From assembly GCA_938039145.1 (NCBI GenBank), contig CALHVG010000035.1, positions 38,326 to 102,325 of the forward strand: DNA of 64,000 nt. The letters are read 5' to 3'. The notes under the pieces were generated by a model. It saw only the letters and a list, made by a program, of their open reading frames with translations, made no database searches and was not told where the DNA came from. The DNA comes from an uncultured Treponema sp. (GTDB lineage Bacteria; Spirochaetota; Spirochaetia; Treponematales; Treponemataceae). Of this stretch, positions 51,018 through 59,104 are shown piece by piece (the first letter of the stretch is position 1; every line of letters starts with the position of its first letter). Position numbers and translations under genes: made by a program.

Positions 51018-51057
51018 AATGTACCGAAACTATACATTTTTTGGTACATTTTTACAA
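51018..51057 (-). promoter_or_regulatory. promoter of the barrel gene overlapped by an 8-bp inverted repeat
   Basis: Minus-strand TTGTAA (51052-51057), 17-bp spacer, TATAGT (51029-51034). AATGTACC (51018-51025) and GGTACATT (51043-51050) form a perfect inverted repeat, one arm near +1 and one in the spacer. A repressor bound there would block polymerase. Confidence 0.6.
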
Positions 51058-51100
51058 TTACAACGCCATTATAACAATTCCGGCGTTTGGAAGGTAACAG

Positions 51101-51976
51101 ATGAGTGCAACAATTATTGACGGAAAAGCTGTCGCCGCACAGATAAGGCGCGATATTGCAGAAAAAGTGCAGGCTCTTAAAGAAAAGGGAATAACTCCTT
51201 GCCTTGCGGTAATATTGGTCGGGGATAATCCTGCTAGCGTTTCATACGTTACGGGAAAACAAAAGGCATTGGCAGAAGCCGGAATGGCGGATAGAAGTAT
51301 AAGGCTTCCTGAAAACACGGAAGAGCGGGAACTGCTTAAAATTATCGAAAATCTTAACAAAGATGAAAGCGTTCACGGAATATTGGTTCAGCTTCCTCTT
51401 CCGGCTCATATTGACGAGGAAAAAGTTATTCTTGCAATAAACCCTGAAAAAGATGTGGACGGATTTCATCCGATGAACGTGGGAAATCTTGTTATCGGAA
51501 AAAAAACCTTCCTTCCATGCACGCCGCACGGAATAATCATTCTGATTGAAAAAATGGGAATAAAAACTGCTGGAAAACACGCCGTGGTCATCGGACGAAG
51601 CAATATTGTCGGAAAGCCGGTGAGCCTTCTTCTTGCCGGAAAAAGTGTGAATTGCACTGTAACGATTTGCCACACCGGAACGGCGAACATGAAGGAAATT
51701 ACAAAACTTGCGGACATTATTGTTGTTGCGTCCGGAAAACCGAATACGCTTACAAAAGATATGGTAAAACCCGGAGCTGCGGTTATCGATGTCGGGGTGA
51801 ACAGAATTCCTGACAGTTCAAAAAAATCGGGATTCCGGCTTGTGGGAGATTCCGATTTTGAAGGCATAAAAGAGATTGCGGGTTTTATAACGCCTGTTCC
51901 CGGCGGGGTGGGGCCGATGACGATTGCAATGCTTATGAGCAACACGCTTTCGGCTGCGGAAAATAAAGTAAAATGA
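51101..51976 (+). CDS. folD: methylenetetrahydrofolate dehydrogenase / methenyltetrahydrofolate cyclohydrolase
   Basis: Converts methylene-THF to formyl-THF, feeding purine synthesis and Fmt. Motifs: [20 protein letters not shown] (catalytic Lys in YVxxK), [75 protein letters not shown] and [17 protein letters not shown]. 291 aa is standard. ATG 51101 is preceded by GGAAGG. An AACGCC/GGCGTT inverted repeat (51062-51067, 51082-51087) lies in its upstream region. It overlaps folE2 by ATGA. Confidence 0.97.
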   Translation: MSATIIDGKAVAAQIRRDIAEKVQALKEKGITPCLAVILVGDNPASVSYVTGKQKALAEAGMADRSIRLPENTEERELLKIIENLNKDESVHGILVQLPLPAHIDEEKVILAINPEKDVDGFHPMNVGNLVIGKKTFLPCTPHGIIILIEKMGIKTAGKHAVVIGRSNIVGKPVSLLLAGKSVNCTVTICHTGTANMKEITKLADIIVVASGKPNTLTKDMVKPGAAVIDVGVNRIPDSSKKSGFRLVGDSDFEGIKEIAGFITPVPGGVGPMTIAMLMSNTLSAAENKVK

Positions 51977-52758
51977 AAGACATTCAGAACGAAAAGGACA
52001 CAAGAAATATTCCGCTTGAGAAAGTAGGTGTTCGCGGCGTAAAGTATCCGGTTTCAGTACTTGATAAGACAAACGGAAAGCAGAGCACCACCGCTTCCGT
52101 AGATTTGTACGTGAATCTTCCGCACAGTTTTAAAGGCACGCACATGAGTCGCTTTATTCAGGTTTTTCATAAATATCACGGCGACATAAGTATGCAGCAT
52201 TTTCTTGAAATGCTCGACGAAATCCGCGTAAAGCTCGATGCGCATAAATCTTACGGAAAACTTTCGTTCCCGTACTTTGTTGAAAAAAAAGCGCCCGTGA
52301 GCGAAAGCGCCGGCATAATGGGCTACGAATGTTCCTTCGAGGCGTCCGTTACCGAAACCGAAAAGAATTTCTACGTCGGAATAAATGTTCCTGTAACTAC
52401 GCTTTGTCCGTGCAGCAAGGCGATAAGCGAATATGGTGCGCACAACCAAAGGGGAACTGTAAGGGTTAAGCTTCTGTATTCCGATTTTTTTTGGATAGAA
52501 GACATAATTTCGGGAATTGAAAATTGCGCTTCGAGCGCGCTTTATTCCGTTCTAAAACGGAAGGACGAAAAATTCGTTACCGAACACGCATATGAAAATC
52601 CGAGATTCGTTGAAGACGTGGTTAGGGAAGTTTATCTGTTTTTGCGGAATTTTCCCATAAAAACGCCGTTCCGACGGTTCAGTGTTGAGTGCGAGAACGA
52701 GGAATCCATTCATTCTCACAACGCCTACGCATATACGGAGTTCGGCGAAGAAAAATAA
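51973..52758 (+). CDS. folE2: GTP cyclohydrolase I, FolE2 type
   Basis: Zinc-flexible form of GTP cyclohydrolase I making dihydroneopterin triphosphate, the first step of folate synthesis. Family motifs: [54 protein letters not shown] followed by NQRG, and [11 protein letters not shown] at the end. 261 aa is normal. The start codon overlaps the folD stop (ATGA), so the pair is translationally coupled, and both serve folate metabolism. FolE2 is often used instead of FolE by organisms facing zinc limitation. Confidence 0.95.
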   Translation: MKDIQNEKDTRNIPLEKVGVRGVKYPVSVLDKTNGKQSTTASVDLYVNLPHSFKGTHMSRFIQVFHKYHGDISMQHFLEMLDEIRVKLDAHKSYGKLSFPYFVEKKAPVSESAGIMGYECSFEASVTETEKNFYVGINVPVTTLCPCSKAISEYGAHNQRGTVRVKLLYSDFFWIEDIISGIENCASSALYSVLKRKDEKFVTEHAYENPRFVEDVVREVYLFLRNFPIKTPFRRFSVECENEESIHSHNAYAYTEFGEEK

Positions 52759-52801
52759 CTATATTTTATAGTTAAAATCCGCTTTCAAAACTTTTAATAA
52801 G

Positions 52802-52810
52802 TGTTAGAAT
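52802..52810 (+). promoter_or_regulatory. predicted extended -10 promoter of the PP2C gene
   Basis: TGtTAGAAT (TG at 52802-52803, hexamer 52805-52810), 5 nt before the GTG at 52816. No Shine-Dalgarno and no good -35. Confidence 0.4.
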
Positions 52811-52815
52811 AAAAT

Positions 52816-54966
52816 GTGCTTTTGAGAAGAAAACATTTTATCCCTGCATTTTTGTGTACTCTGTTGCTGTCCGTCTTTTTTATTTCTTGTAATAAAAAAG
52901 AAGAAACCCGAATTGTGCTTAACGACAAATTCTATTGGTACGAGACGGATTCCGAAAGTTCTATTTGGAATGCGATGACAAGCGTGGAACGCTATATTAA
53001 ACTTAGCGACACCAAAAACGGAAACCTTGAAAAACTGGTTTCCGGGCGGACTACGTATGTGTGGCTTAAGGCGGAATTTACCGTTCCGGATTCGCTTAAA
53101 GATATTGACCTTGCGCTTGAGATTCCGTTTGCGCATTTTGCGTTTGAGGCATATATAAACGGAATATCTATAGGAAAGGCGGGGCGTTTTCCGCCGCGTG
53201 AAATGAGCGCGTTTTTTTCTGCAAATTGCTACGATATCGGAAGGGAACTTGTAAACCGCGACGGAAACAACACCCTGTACTTAAAAGTTTTCTGCATGGG
53301 AAAAAGCACTCTTGGCGGAAAAATATTTATAGGCGAGGAAGATGACGCAAAAGGATTTTCGAACATTTTGATGTTCTTCCGTTCTACAATATACATCTTT
53401 TTTGAGGGACTTTTATTTTCCGTATTTTTGGTGTTCCTTATGATGTATCTTGCAAGACGAAAAAACGCCGAATATTTTTCGTTTGCCATGATGAATTTTT
53501 TCACAATTTTCTTTATGGTAACGTTTTTTTCAGGAATTGTTCCCGTCTACGATTTGTTCAAGCATTTTAAGATTTCGTATACACTTTTCATAAAAATATT
53601 TTTGTACATGAATTTGTATATAATCGTAAATTTCTTTGTGTATTTCATGTTCGATTTTCTTAAAACTCCTGAAAAAAAAGAATTCATGATTTTAAGAATA
53701 GCCGCTCTGATTGCGGTTTCGGCTGTTACTTTTGCAATGCCGAACTACGAATCCCTGCATAAAATAACGCCGTATCTGCTTGTTTACTGTGCTGTAAATT
53801 GTCTGTACGGTTTGTTTTGGGTTGTAAAGGGGCTTTGGGATTCAAAAAAGAAGTCGGATTCTATTTTGCTTATATGCGGTCTTATTCCGATTTCAGTTTT
53901 CGGTGCGCTGGATTTTATTATTCACGATGTGCTCAGGTCTGTGTATTTTCCGTTTTTCACATGGCTCGGCTGGTTCTGTGCAATAATTATGTTCATTTAC
54001 GTGCTGACACGCAGATTCAGCGCCACTTTGCTGCAAAACGAATATCTGAACAAAAAACTGAAAGACGAGGTAATGATTCAGACAAAAAATCTTACTATCG
54101 CAAACGAAAATTTGGCAAAAGAAATTGTCAGGGCGCAGCAGGATTTGGAAATGGCTTCCATAGTCCAAAAAAAATATTTTCCTCAGCCCGAAATGATGTT
54201 CAGAGGCTGGGATTTTGCGATTGACTACGAGCCGCTTGCGAGCGTCAGCGGCGACCTTTACGATTATTATTATAACGAAGGAAATCTTCACGGATTTGCG
54301 CTGTTCGATGTTTCGGGGCATGGGCTTTCGGCAAGCCTTATAACAATGCTTGCAAAAAACATAATCGGTTCTTCTTTTGAACGCGGTGAAAAAATCCAAG
54401 AGACAATTTCCGACACGCTGCTTTCGATAAACGACAAAATCATCACGGAAAAAGGCGACATCGATAATTATCTTACGGGCATTCTTCTGAAATTCAGTGA
54501 ATTTGATGAACGCGACAGCTGCAATGTTGCAATGGCAAACGCCGGGCATCCGTATCCGATTCTTTTCAGGGAAAGCGACGGTTCCGTGACCGCTTTGAAG
54601 CACGATTCCTCGCAAAAGCAGTACGGCGCAATCGGCATTCAGGGAATAGACGTATCGTTCCCGGCGATTAATTTTCCGATGGCGCAGGGCGATATTCTTG
54701 TCTGCTACACGGACGGACTTTGCGAAGCCGCGGATGCGGAAAAGGAACAGTTCGGCTACGAAAGAATTGGAAAAGTCGTTCAGGAAAACAGCGGAAAATC
54801 CGCCGCGGAAATACTCAGGGCTTTGGAAGAAGCGGTAGAGAATTTTTCATTCGGAACTCCGCGCGATGACGACAGAACGATAATTGTTCTTAAACGAGAG
54901 AATTCAAGCAATTTTGTTGAGCAGCTTGAACAGCTGGAAGCGGAAGACGAGCTTGAGGAACTTTAA
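52816..54966 (+). CDS. 7TM-DISM receptor with SpoIIE/PP2C phosphatase output
   Basis: Signalling protein, 716 aa. A signal or lipobox-like N-terminus (LLLSVFFISC) is followed by an extracytoplasmic jelly-roll domain (about 30-180: TTYVWLKAEFTVPD, FAFEAYINGISIGKAGRFPP, NNTLYLKVF). Seven hydrophobic helices come next (about 190-400), then a coiled coil (NEYLNKKLKDEVMIQTKNLT) and a SpoIIE-type Ser/Thr phosphatase (about 450-700). Phosphatase motifs: VSGDLYDYYYNEG, GFALFDVSGHGLSASLITML (metal Asp/Gly), GILLKFSEF, MANAGHPYPILF, ILVCYTDGLCEAAD, DDDRTIIVLK. Such phosphatases usually act on anti-anti-sigma factors; none is visible here. The start is GTG 52816, or TTG 52822. Confidence 0.88.
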   Translation: MLLRRKHFIPAFLCTLLLSVFFISCNKKEETRIVLNDKFYWYETDSESSIWNAMTSVERYIKLSDTKNGNLEKLVSGRTTYVWLKAEFTVPDSLKDIDLALEIPFAHFAFEAYINGISIGKAGRFPPREMSAFFSANCYDIGRELVNRDGNNTLYLKVFCMGKSTLGGKIFIGEEDDAKGFSNILMFFRSTIYIFFEGLLFSVFLVFLMMYLARRKNAEYFSFAMMNFFTIFFMVTFFSGIVPVYDLFKHFKISYTLFIKIFLYMNLYIIVNFFVYFMFDFLKTPEKKEFMILRIAALIAVSAVTFAMPNYESLHKITPYLLVYCAVNCLYGLFWVVKGLWDSKKKSDSILLICGLIPISVFGALDFIIHDVLRSVYFPFFTWLGWFCAIIMFIYVLTRRFSATLLQNEYLNKKLKDEVMIQTKNLTIANENLAKEIVRAQQDLEMASIVQKKYFPQPEMMFRGWDFAIDYEPLASVSGDLYDYYYNEGNLHGFALFDVSGHGLSASLITMLAKNIIGSSFERGEKIQETISDTLLSINDKIITEKGDIDNYLTGILLKFSEFDERDSCNVAMANAGHPYPILFRESDGSVTALKHDSSQKQYGAIGIQGIDVSFPAINFPMAQGDILVCYTDGLCEAADAEKEQFGYERIGKVVQENSGKSAAEILRALEEAVENFSFGTPRDDDRTIIVLKRENSSNFVEQLEQLEAEDELEEL

Positions 54967-54968
54967 TC

Positions 54969-55508
54969 ATGCATGAAAGCGAAGACGTTTCGGGTTCTCT
55001 TTTAAGATTTTCGGAAAAACTCAAGCGATTTGTTGCCGCAGATTCAAAAGACAAAAATATTTCATCCCGTTTTGACGAAGGAAAAATTCTTCAGTCAAAA
55101 ATCAATGAAAAATTGAACGACAGGATTTCAAGAATTGTCGGGGAATACGCTTCGTTCAGAATTCCTGCGTCAAAATCCATCGAAAATGACGAAGATTCTT
55201 TGATGAAATGCTATCAGCTTTTCAAATCCGTGCTGGAAATAAATAAATCCATCGGGAACGGGGCGGTTTTTGTGAAAAATATGGAATTTGAAAGTCCGTT
55301 TTTGAAAAAAGACTCTTATGTTTCAAAAAAAGATTTTATATATCTTCAGGCATGGCTGTTTTTCGAGAAGAAAATCAATGATTTTTTTCCGGTAATTGTG
55401 CGTGAGCGCATGGGGAAAGTGCGCCTTGATTTTCAGGAAGCGGAAATTCATAAATTTTCAGGCGAAGAACGGGAGATTTTTAGAATTATTGAAGAAAAGT
55501 TTTACTAA
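54969..55508 (+). CDS. hypothetical protein linked to PP2C phosphatase
   Basis: 179 aa, not recognised. Mostly alpha-helical and charged: SLLRFSEKLKRFVAADSKDK, KLNDRISRIVGEYASFRIPA, SLMKCYQLFKSVLEI. There is no signal peptide, membrane helix or known catalytic motif. ATG 54969 follows the phosphatase stop by 2 bp, so translation is probably coupled and a partner or regulator role for the phosphatase is plausible. It lacks the STAS features expected of an anti-anti-sigma factor and the ATPase motifs of an anti-sigma kinase. Confidence 0.7.
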   Translation: MHESEDVSGSLLRFSEKLKRFVAADSKDKNISSRFDEGKILQSKINEKLNDRISRIVGEYASFRIPASKSIENDEDSLMKCYQLFKSVLEINKSIGNGAVFVKNMEFESPFLKKDSYVSKKDFIYLQAWLFFEKKINDFFPVIVRERMGKVRLDFQEAEIHKFSGEEREIFRIIEEKFY

Positions 55509-55670
55509 AAACTTTTTCCGTTCCTGTAAATTTTAATGCAAAAAAGCGCAAACAATTTTTTGCTCTAAAATATTGAAAAATCGATTGGGCAATATTCAAT
55601 AAAATCCGCTGAAATGCCAAGTCCGATAAAAAATCGCTTCAAGAAAAACGGAATTCTTCAATCCGATATA

Positions 55671-55757
55671 TTGAAAATACTTGCACAAAAAGTTAGCATA
55701 TAAACCATGCTGAAAATCCGATTTTGTCGGCTACGCATTGCGAAAGATTTTGCATAA
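55671..55757 (+). other. promoter plus possible leaderless 16-codon ORF upstream of gpmA
   Basis: TTGAAA (55671-55676), 17-bp spacer, TAGCAT (55694-55699), then 7 nt to ATG 55707, the same geometry as the leaderless genes. The frame encodes MLKIRFCRLRIAKDFA and stops at 55757. AAAATCCG (55713-55720) and CGGATTTT (55764-55771) form an inverted repeat around it. This may be a leader peptide of gpmA or chance. Confidence 0.25.
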
Positions 55758-55798
55758 AGTTCGGATTTTAGGCTAACTATATTTTTAGAGGTGCAGGA

Positions 55799-56545
55799 AT
55801 GACTAAACTTGTATTGGTGCGTCACGGCGAAAGCGAGTGGAACAAATTGAATCTTTTTACGGGCTGGACTGATGTGGAACTTAGCGAAAAGGGTAGAGAA
55901 GAGGCAAAGAGCGCCGGAAAACTCTTGAAAGCCGAAGGCTACGACTTTGACGTTTGCTACACATCATATCTGAAAAGAGCTATCCACACTTTGAACGGAC
56001 TGCTTGAAGAAATGGACAGAGAATGGCTTCCGGTCATAAAGACATGGAAACTCAATGAACGGCATTACGGCGACTTGCAGGGAAAAAACAAGTCTGAGGC
56101 GGCGGAAAAATTCGGTGAGGATCAGGTAAAAATTTGGAGACGTTCATTCGACGTAAAACCGCCCGTTCTTCCTGATGACGACGAGCGTTCCGCAAAAAAA
56201 GCCGCCATGTTCAGGGACGTTGACCCTTCGTTCCTTCCGCAGAATGAATCGCTTGAAACCACGATTACCCGTGTAATTCCGTATTTTCTTGAAGAAATAA
56301 AGCCGCAGATGAAGGCGGGAAAACGTGTTGTAATCGCCGCTCACGGAAATTCGCTTAGAGCTTTGGTTTATTATCTTGATAAAATGACACCGGAGGAAAT
56401 TCTCGGCGTGAACATTCCTACTGCAACTCCTTTGGTATATGAATTTGATGACGATTTTAATGTGGTAAAACATTACTACCTTGGCGACCAGGATGCAATT
56501 GCCGCAAAAATGAATGCAGTCGCAAATCAGGGAAAGAAAAAGTAG
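55799..56545 (+). CDS. gpmA: 2,3-bisphosphoglycerate-dependent phosphoglycerate mutase
   Basis: Glycolytic interconversion of 3- and 2-phosphoglycerate. Motifs: [20 protein letters not shown] (phospho-His), [58 protein letters not shown] (second His) and [16 protein letters not shown]. 248 aa is typical. AGAGG and AGGA precede the ATG. The 290-bp upstream gap contains a possible promoter and small leader. Monocistronic. Confidence 0.97.
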   Translation: MTKLVLVRHGESEWNKLNLFTGWTDVELSEKGREEAKSAGKLLKAEGYDFDVCYTSYLKRAIHTLNGLLEEMDREWLPVIKTWKLNERHYGDLQGKNKSEAAEKFGEDQVKIWRRSFDVKPPVLPDDDERSAKKAAMFRDVDPSFLPQNESLETTITRVIPYFLEEIKPQMKAGKRVVIAAHGNSLRALVYYLDKMTPEEILGVNIPTATPLVYEFDDDFNVVKHYYLGDQDAIAAKMNAVANQGKKK

Positions 56546-56579
56546 GATTTTCTTCAATAAAATCTCAAGTATAGAAAAT

Positions 56580-56668
56580 GGGGCTGTCCAAAAAATCGTT
56601 TTTGGCAGTTTCCTTAATTCTAAACTCGACGGGATGTCGAAAAAGTAACAAACTTTTTGGACATCCTC
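56580..56668. mobile_element. MITE-like relic with 15-bp terminal inverted repeats
   Basis: The left end GGGGCTGTCCAAAAA (56580-56594) and the reverse complement of the right end, GAGGATGTCCAAAAA (56654-56668), match at 13 of 15 positions, enclosing 89 bp without coding capacity. GGGnnTGTCCAAAAA-type ends resemble terminal repeats of some IS families. An inner 15-bp stem (56632-56646 with 56652-56666, one mismatch) followed by a T run also makes it an effective terminator after gpmA. No target duplication was recognised. Confidence 0.5.
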
Positions 56669-56675
56669 TTTTTTT
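56632..56675 (+). terminator. terminator hairpin in the right half of the relic
   Basis: GGATGTCGAAAAAGT, AACAA loop, ACTTTTTGGACATCC (one mismatch), then TC and seven T residues. It lies between gpmA and the methyltransferase gene. Confidence 0.75.
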
Positions 56676-56686
56676 GATATAACTGT

Positions 56687-57670
56687 ATGCAGAAAAAAGA
56701 ACGCGCCGGACGCAACCGGACTCTTTGTCTTTCCGATGACGAAATTTCCGGCTTGGAAAAAAGACTTCTGACTTTGGACTTGCTGAAAGCAGGCGGCGGA
56801 ATTTTAGATAAAACGCTGAACTCAGGAATTTTAGAGAGTATTGAGTTCGTTCCGGACGAATTCGCCGATTTAATAATCATAGATCCGCCGTACAATCTGA
56901 ACAAAGATTTTAACGGAAACGTGTTCCGGTCTATGGACGATTCAAATTATGAGGCTTATGTCGAAAGCTGGTTTCCTTTGGTGTGCAAAAAACTGAAAGC
57001 CTCAGGCTCGCTTTATATGTGCGGCGACTGGAAATGTACAGCCGTATTGCAGCGGGTGCTTGAAAGGCATCTTTCGGTTTTGAACAGGATTACGTGGCAG
57101 CGCGAAAAGGGGCGCGGGGCAAAAGCGAACTGGAAAAACGGAATGGAGGACATTTGGTTTGCCGTAAAAAATCCGGACGACTATTATTTTGATTTGGATG
57201 CCGTAAAGCAAAGGCGGCGGGTAATCGCTCCGTATAAAACTTCAGGGAATCCGAAAGATTGGACGCAAACGGATGACGGAAAATTCCGCCTTACCTGCCC
57301 GTCCAATTTTTGGGATGACATAAGCGTTCCTTTTTGGTCAATGCCGGAAAACACTGACCATCCCACTCAAAAAAGCGAAAAACTTTACGCAAAATTGATT
57401 TTGGCTTCATCCAAAAAAGGCGATGTTGTTTTTGATCCGTTTTTGGGAAGCGGAACCGCAAGCGTCGTTGCTAAAAAATTAGGCCGTCATTTTTTTGGAA
57501 TCGAGCAGAACAGGGAATATTGCCTTTGGGCGGAAAAACGCCTTCTTCTGGCGGAATCGGACAAAGAAATTCAGGGTTACGAAGACGGCGTTTTTTGGGA
57601 ACGGAATTCACTTTGCGTTCGGAAAAAATCCGGCTCTCGGAGCAAGGATAACGTTCCCGTTCAGCATTGA
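56687..57670 (+). CDS. DNA methyltransferase, beta class (orphan)
   Basis: Site-specific amino-methyltransferase using S-adenosylmethionine. Catalytic motif IV is LIIIDPPYN (DPPYN about 66-70); the AdoMet-binding motif I comes later, as DVVFDPFLGSGTASVVAKKL (about 246-265). This order defines the beta class. HPTQKSEKLYAKLILASS is the usual motif before it, and the target-recognition region lies between (GRGAKANWKNGMEDIWF, QRRRVIAPYKTSGNPKDWTQ). 327 aa. No restriction endonuclease is adjacent: the next gene is a convergent lipoprotein 1 bp away. It is therefore an orphan methyltransferase, regulatory or a relic. The ATG lacks a Shine-Dalgarno; extended -10 TGaTATAAC ends 3 nt upstream. Confidence 0.9.
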   Translation: MQKKERAGRNRTLCLSDDEISGLEKRLLTLDLLKAGGGILDKTLNSGILESIEFVPDEFADLIIIDPPYNLNKDFNGNVFRSMDDSNYEAYVESWFPLVCKKLKASGSLYMCGDWKCTAVLQRVLERHLSVLNRITWQREKGRGAKANWKNGMEDIWFAVKNPDDYYFDLDAVKQRRRVIAPYKTSGNPKDWTQTDDGKFRLTCPSNFWDDISVPFWSMPENTDHPTQKSEKLYAKLILASSKKGDVVFDPFLGSGTASVVAKKLGRHFFGIEQNREYCLWAEKRLLLAESDKEIQGYEDGVFWERNSLCVRKKSGSRSKDNVPVQH

Positions 57671-57671
57671 T

Positions 57672-58253
57672 TTAGAGCGTCTGAACGCCTTCAAGTTTGT
57701 CGGAATAATCTTTCCACACATCAGCCGCTTTGTACGTGTTAAGTTTTTCGTTCGGAACATAGATTTTTAAACTTGAAGAGCAGTTTTCAAAAACGCCTGC
57801 GGATATTTTCGGCGGTTCCGGAGCCGGAAGCGTTATTACCGCAAGCGACGAATTTCCTACAAACGCTTTTTCGGGAATCAGTTTGAGGCTTTTTGAAAGA
57901 TGAAGCGTCTTCAGCGACGAAAAGCCCGAAAGATTATCGAATTCCAAAACGCTTTCCGGAAACGTTATTGCGGAAGTTGTTGTTTTTACGGCGACTTCCG
58001 AAAATGACAGGGCGACCACTTTTTCTCCCGTTACAGTGTCCGGTATGAGCAAGTTCGGAATTGTAACAATAAAACTCAAGCGGACGCCAAGTTTTTTTCC
58101 GTCGGAATCAAAATACTCATAGACCCTTGCGTTGTTCTTTTTTGCCGCACCCGAAGAGGTTTTGAACGAATCCCAACGGCTGTCGGTAAAACTGCACGAG
58201 ACGGCGCAAAAAATCGTAAAAAAAATCGCAGCCGTAAAAAACGAATTTTTCAT
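57672..58253 (-). CDS. putative lipoprotein with BspA-type leucine-rich repeats
   Basis: 193 aa from ATG 58253 (AGG upstream); a start six codons earlier overlaps the previous stop but would add residues before the signal. Lipobox CAVSC (Cys about 20). The mature part has BspA/LRR_5 repeats with the usual rhythm: VVALSFSEVAVKTTTSAITF, LDNLSGFSSLKTLHLSKSLK -like turns, IPEKAFVGNSSLAVITLPA, ISAGVFENCSSSLKIYVPNE, then YKAADVWKDYSDKLEG, a typical C-terminal cap. Such repeats mediate surface adhesion in treponemes. It is coupled to the upstream barrel gene and converges with the methyltransferase gene 1 bp away. Confidence 0.82.
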   Translation of the reverse strand: MKNSFFTAAIFFTIFCAVSCSFTDSRWDSFKTSSGAAKKNNARVYEYFDSDGKKLGVRLSFIVTIPNLLIPDTVTGEKVVALSFSEVAVKTTTSAITFPESVLEFDNLSGFSSLKTLHLSKSLKLIPEKAFVGNSSLAVITLPAPEPPKISAGVFENCSSSLKIYVPNEKLNTYKAADVWKDYSDKLEGVQTL

Positions 58254-58267
58254 TCTGAACCTGCCAA

Positions 58268-58930
58268 TCATATTTTTATAGGAACGGAAAACGTAACTCC
58301 CGCAGTCAGGGTGTTTTTTACAATCCAGTTTCCGTTTTTTTCATCTGAATCTTTGAGCCACGGATGTGCGGAAAAAGCATATTCCGCGTAGGCGGAAATA
58401 TTTCGTGTAAATGCGTAACGAATCCGCACGGGAACGGATAATCCGTAGCTTCTAAGCGTGGTTTCCGTTTGGACATTGCCTTTCGTTCTTTTTAAAGTCG
58501 AACCGGAAAAAGTAACGGAATCTATTGCAGTGTTTTCTTTAAAATGATGCCAGTTGTGCAGCAGGTTGATTCCCAAACTTGCGGACAAGCCAAGCCCAAA
58601 GTCCCACGATACATTTACTCCGGGGCATACAAGCTGGCTTATAAGCACGTTAGGTTCGGCGGGCGAAAGACCGAACGTCGCTCCTATCACGGAAGAAATT
58701 CCAAGCCGCCCGAACCACGCTTCTACAATGTCGATGTTAAGTTTTACAAGCGGATAATTTTTGTATCCGGTAAAATTGTAGCCGCCGCCGACGGAATAAT
58801 TTGATTGCAAATAAAAGTCGGAATCGAATTTTCTTTTAAAAAAGAAATCCGGCTTTTTTGAATTTTGAGAAAACGCAGGGAGCGCAAAAAAAATTATCGT
58901 GAAAAAAAATGCGGTTTTTCGGTGCAGCAT
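58268..58930 (-). CDS. outer-membrane beta-barrel protein
   Basis: 220 aa. The signal peptide (about 1-21, FFFTIIFFALPAFSQ) is followed by strands of an outer-membrane barrel: YLQSNYSVGGGYNFTGY, LVKLNIDIVEAWFGRLGISS, VNVSWDFGLGLSASLGIN, SYGLSVPVRIRYAFTRNISA, YAEYAFSAHPWLKD, LTAGVTFSVPIKI. Function unknown, possibly a porin-like or adhesin scaffold. On the minus strand a TTGACA (58966-58971), 17-bp spacer and TAGTTT (58943-58948) precede the ATG by 12 nt; no Shine-Dalgarno is visible. It pairs with the LRR lipoprotein downstream, repeating the barrel-plus-lipoprotein arrangement at 48914-50997. Confidence 0.75.
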   Translation of the reverse strand: MLHRKTAFFFTIIFFALPAFSQNSKKPDFFFKRKFDSDFYLQSNYSVGGGYNFTGYKNYPLVKLNIDIVEAWFGRLGISSVIGATFGLSPAEPNVLISQLVCPGVNVSWDFGLGLSASLGINLLHNWHHFKENTAIDSVTFSGSTLKRTKGNVQTETTLRSYGLSVPVRIRYAFTRNISAYAEYAFSAHPWLKDSDEKNGNWIVKNTLTAGVTFSVPIKI

Positions 58931-59104
58931 AAAGATTTTCTAAAACTAAACCGAGAGCTGATTATTGTCAAGATGAGTTTTTGAGTGCCCGGGCGGTAAA
59001 GTGCATTTTCAGAATGTTCCGTCCGCTTTTTTGATTTAATCCGTCGGGTTAACAAGTTATATAATAATCGTTATACTCTATAAAAAAAATTAAAGGATTC
59101 TTTT

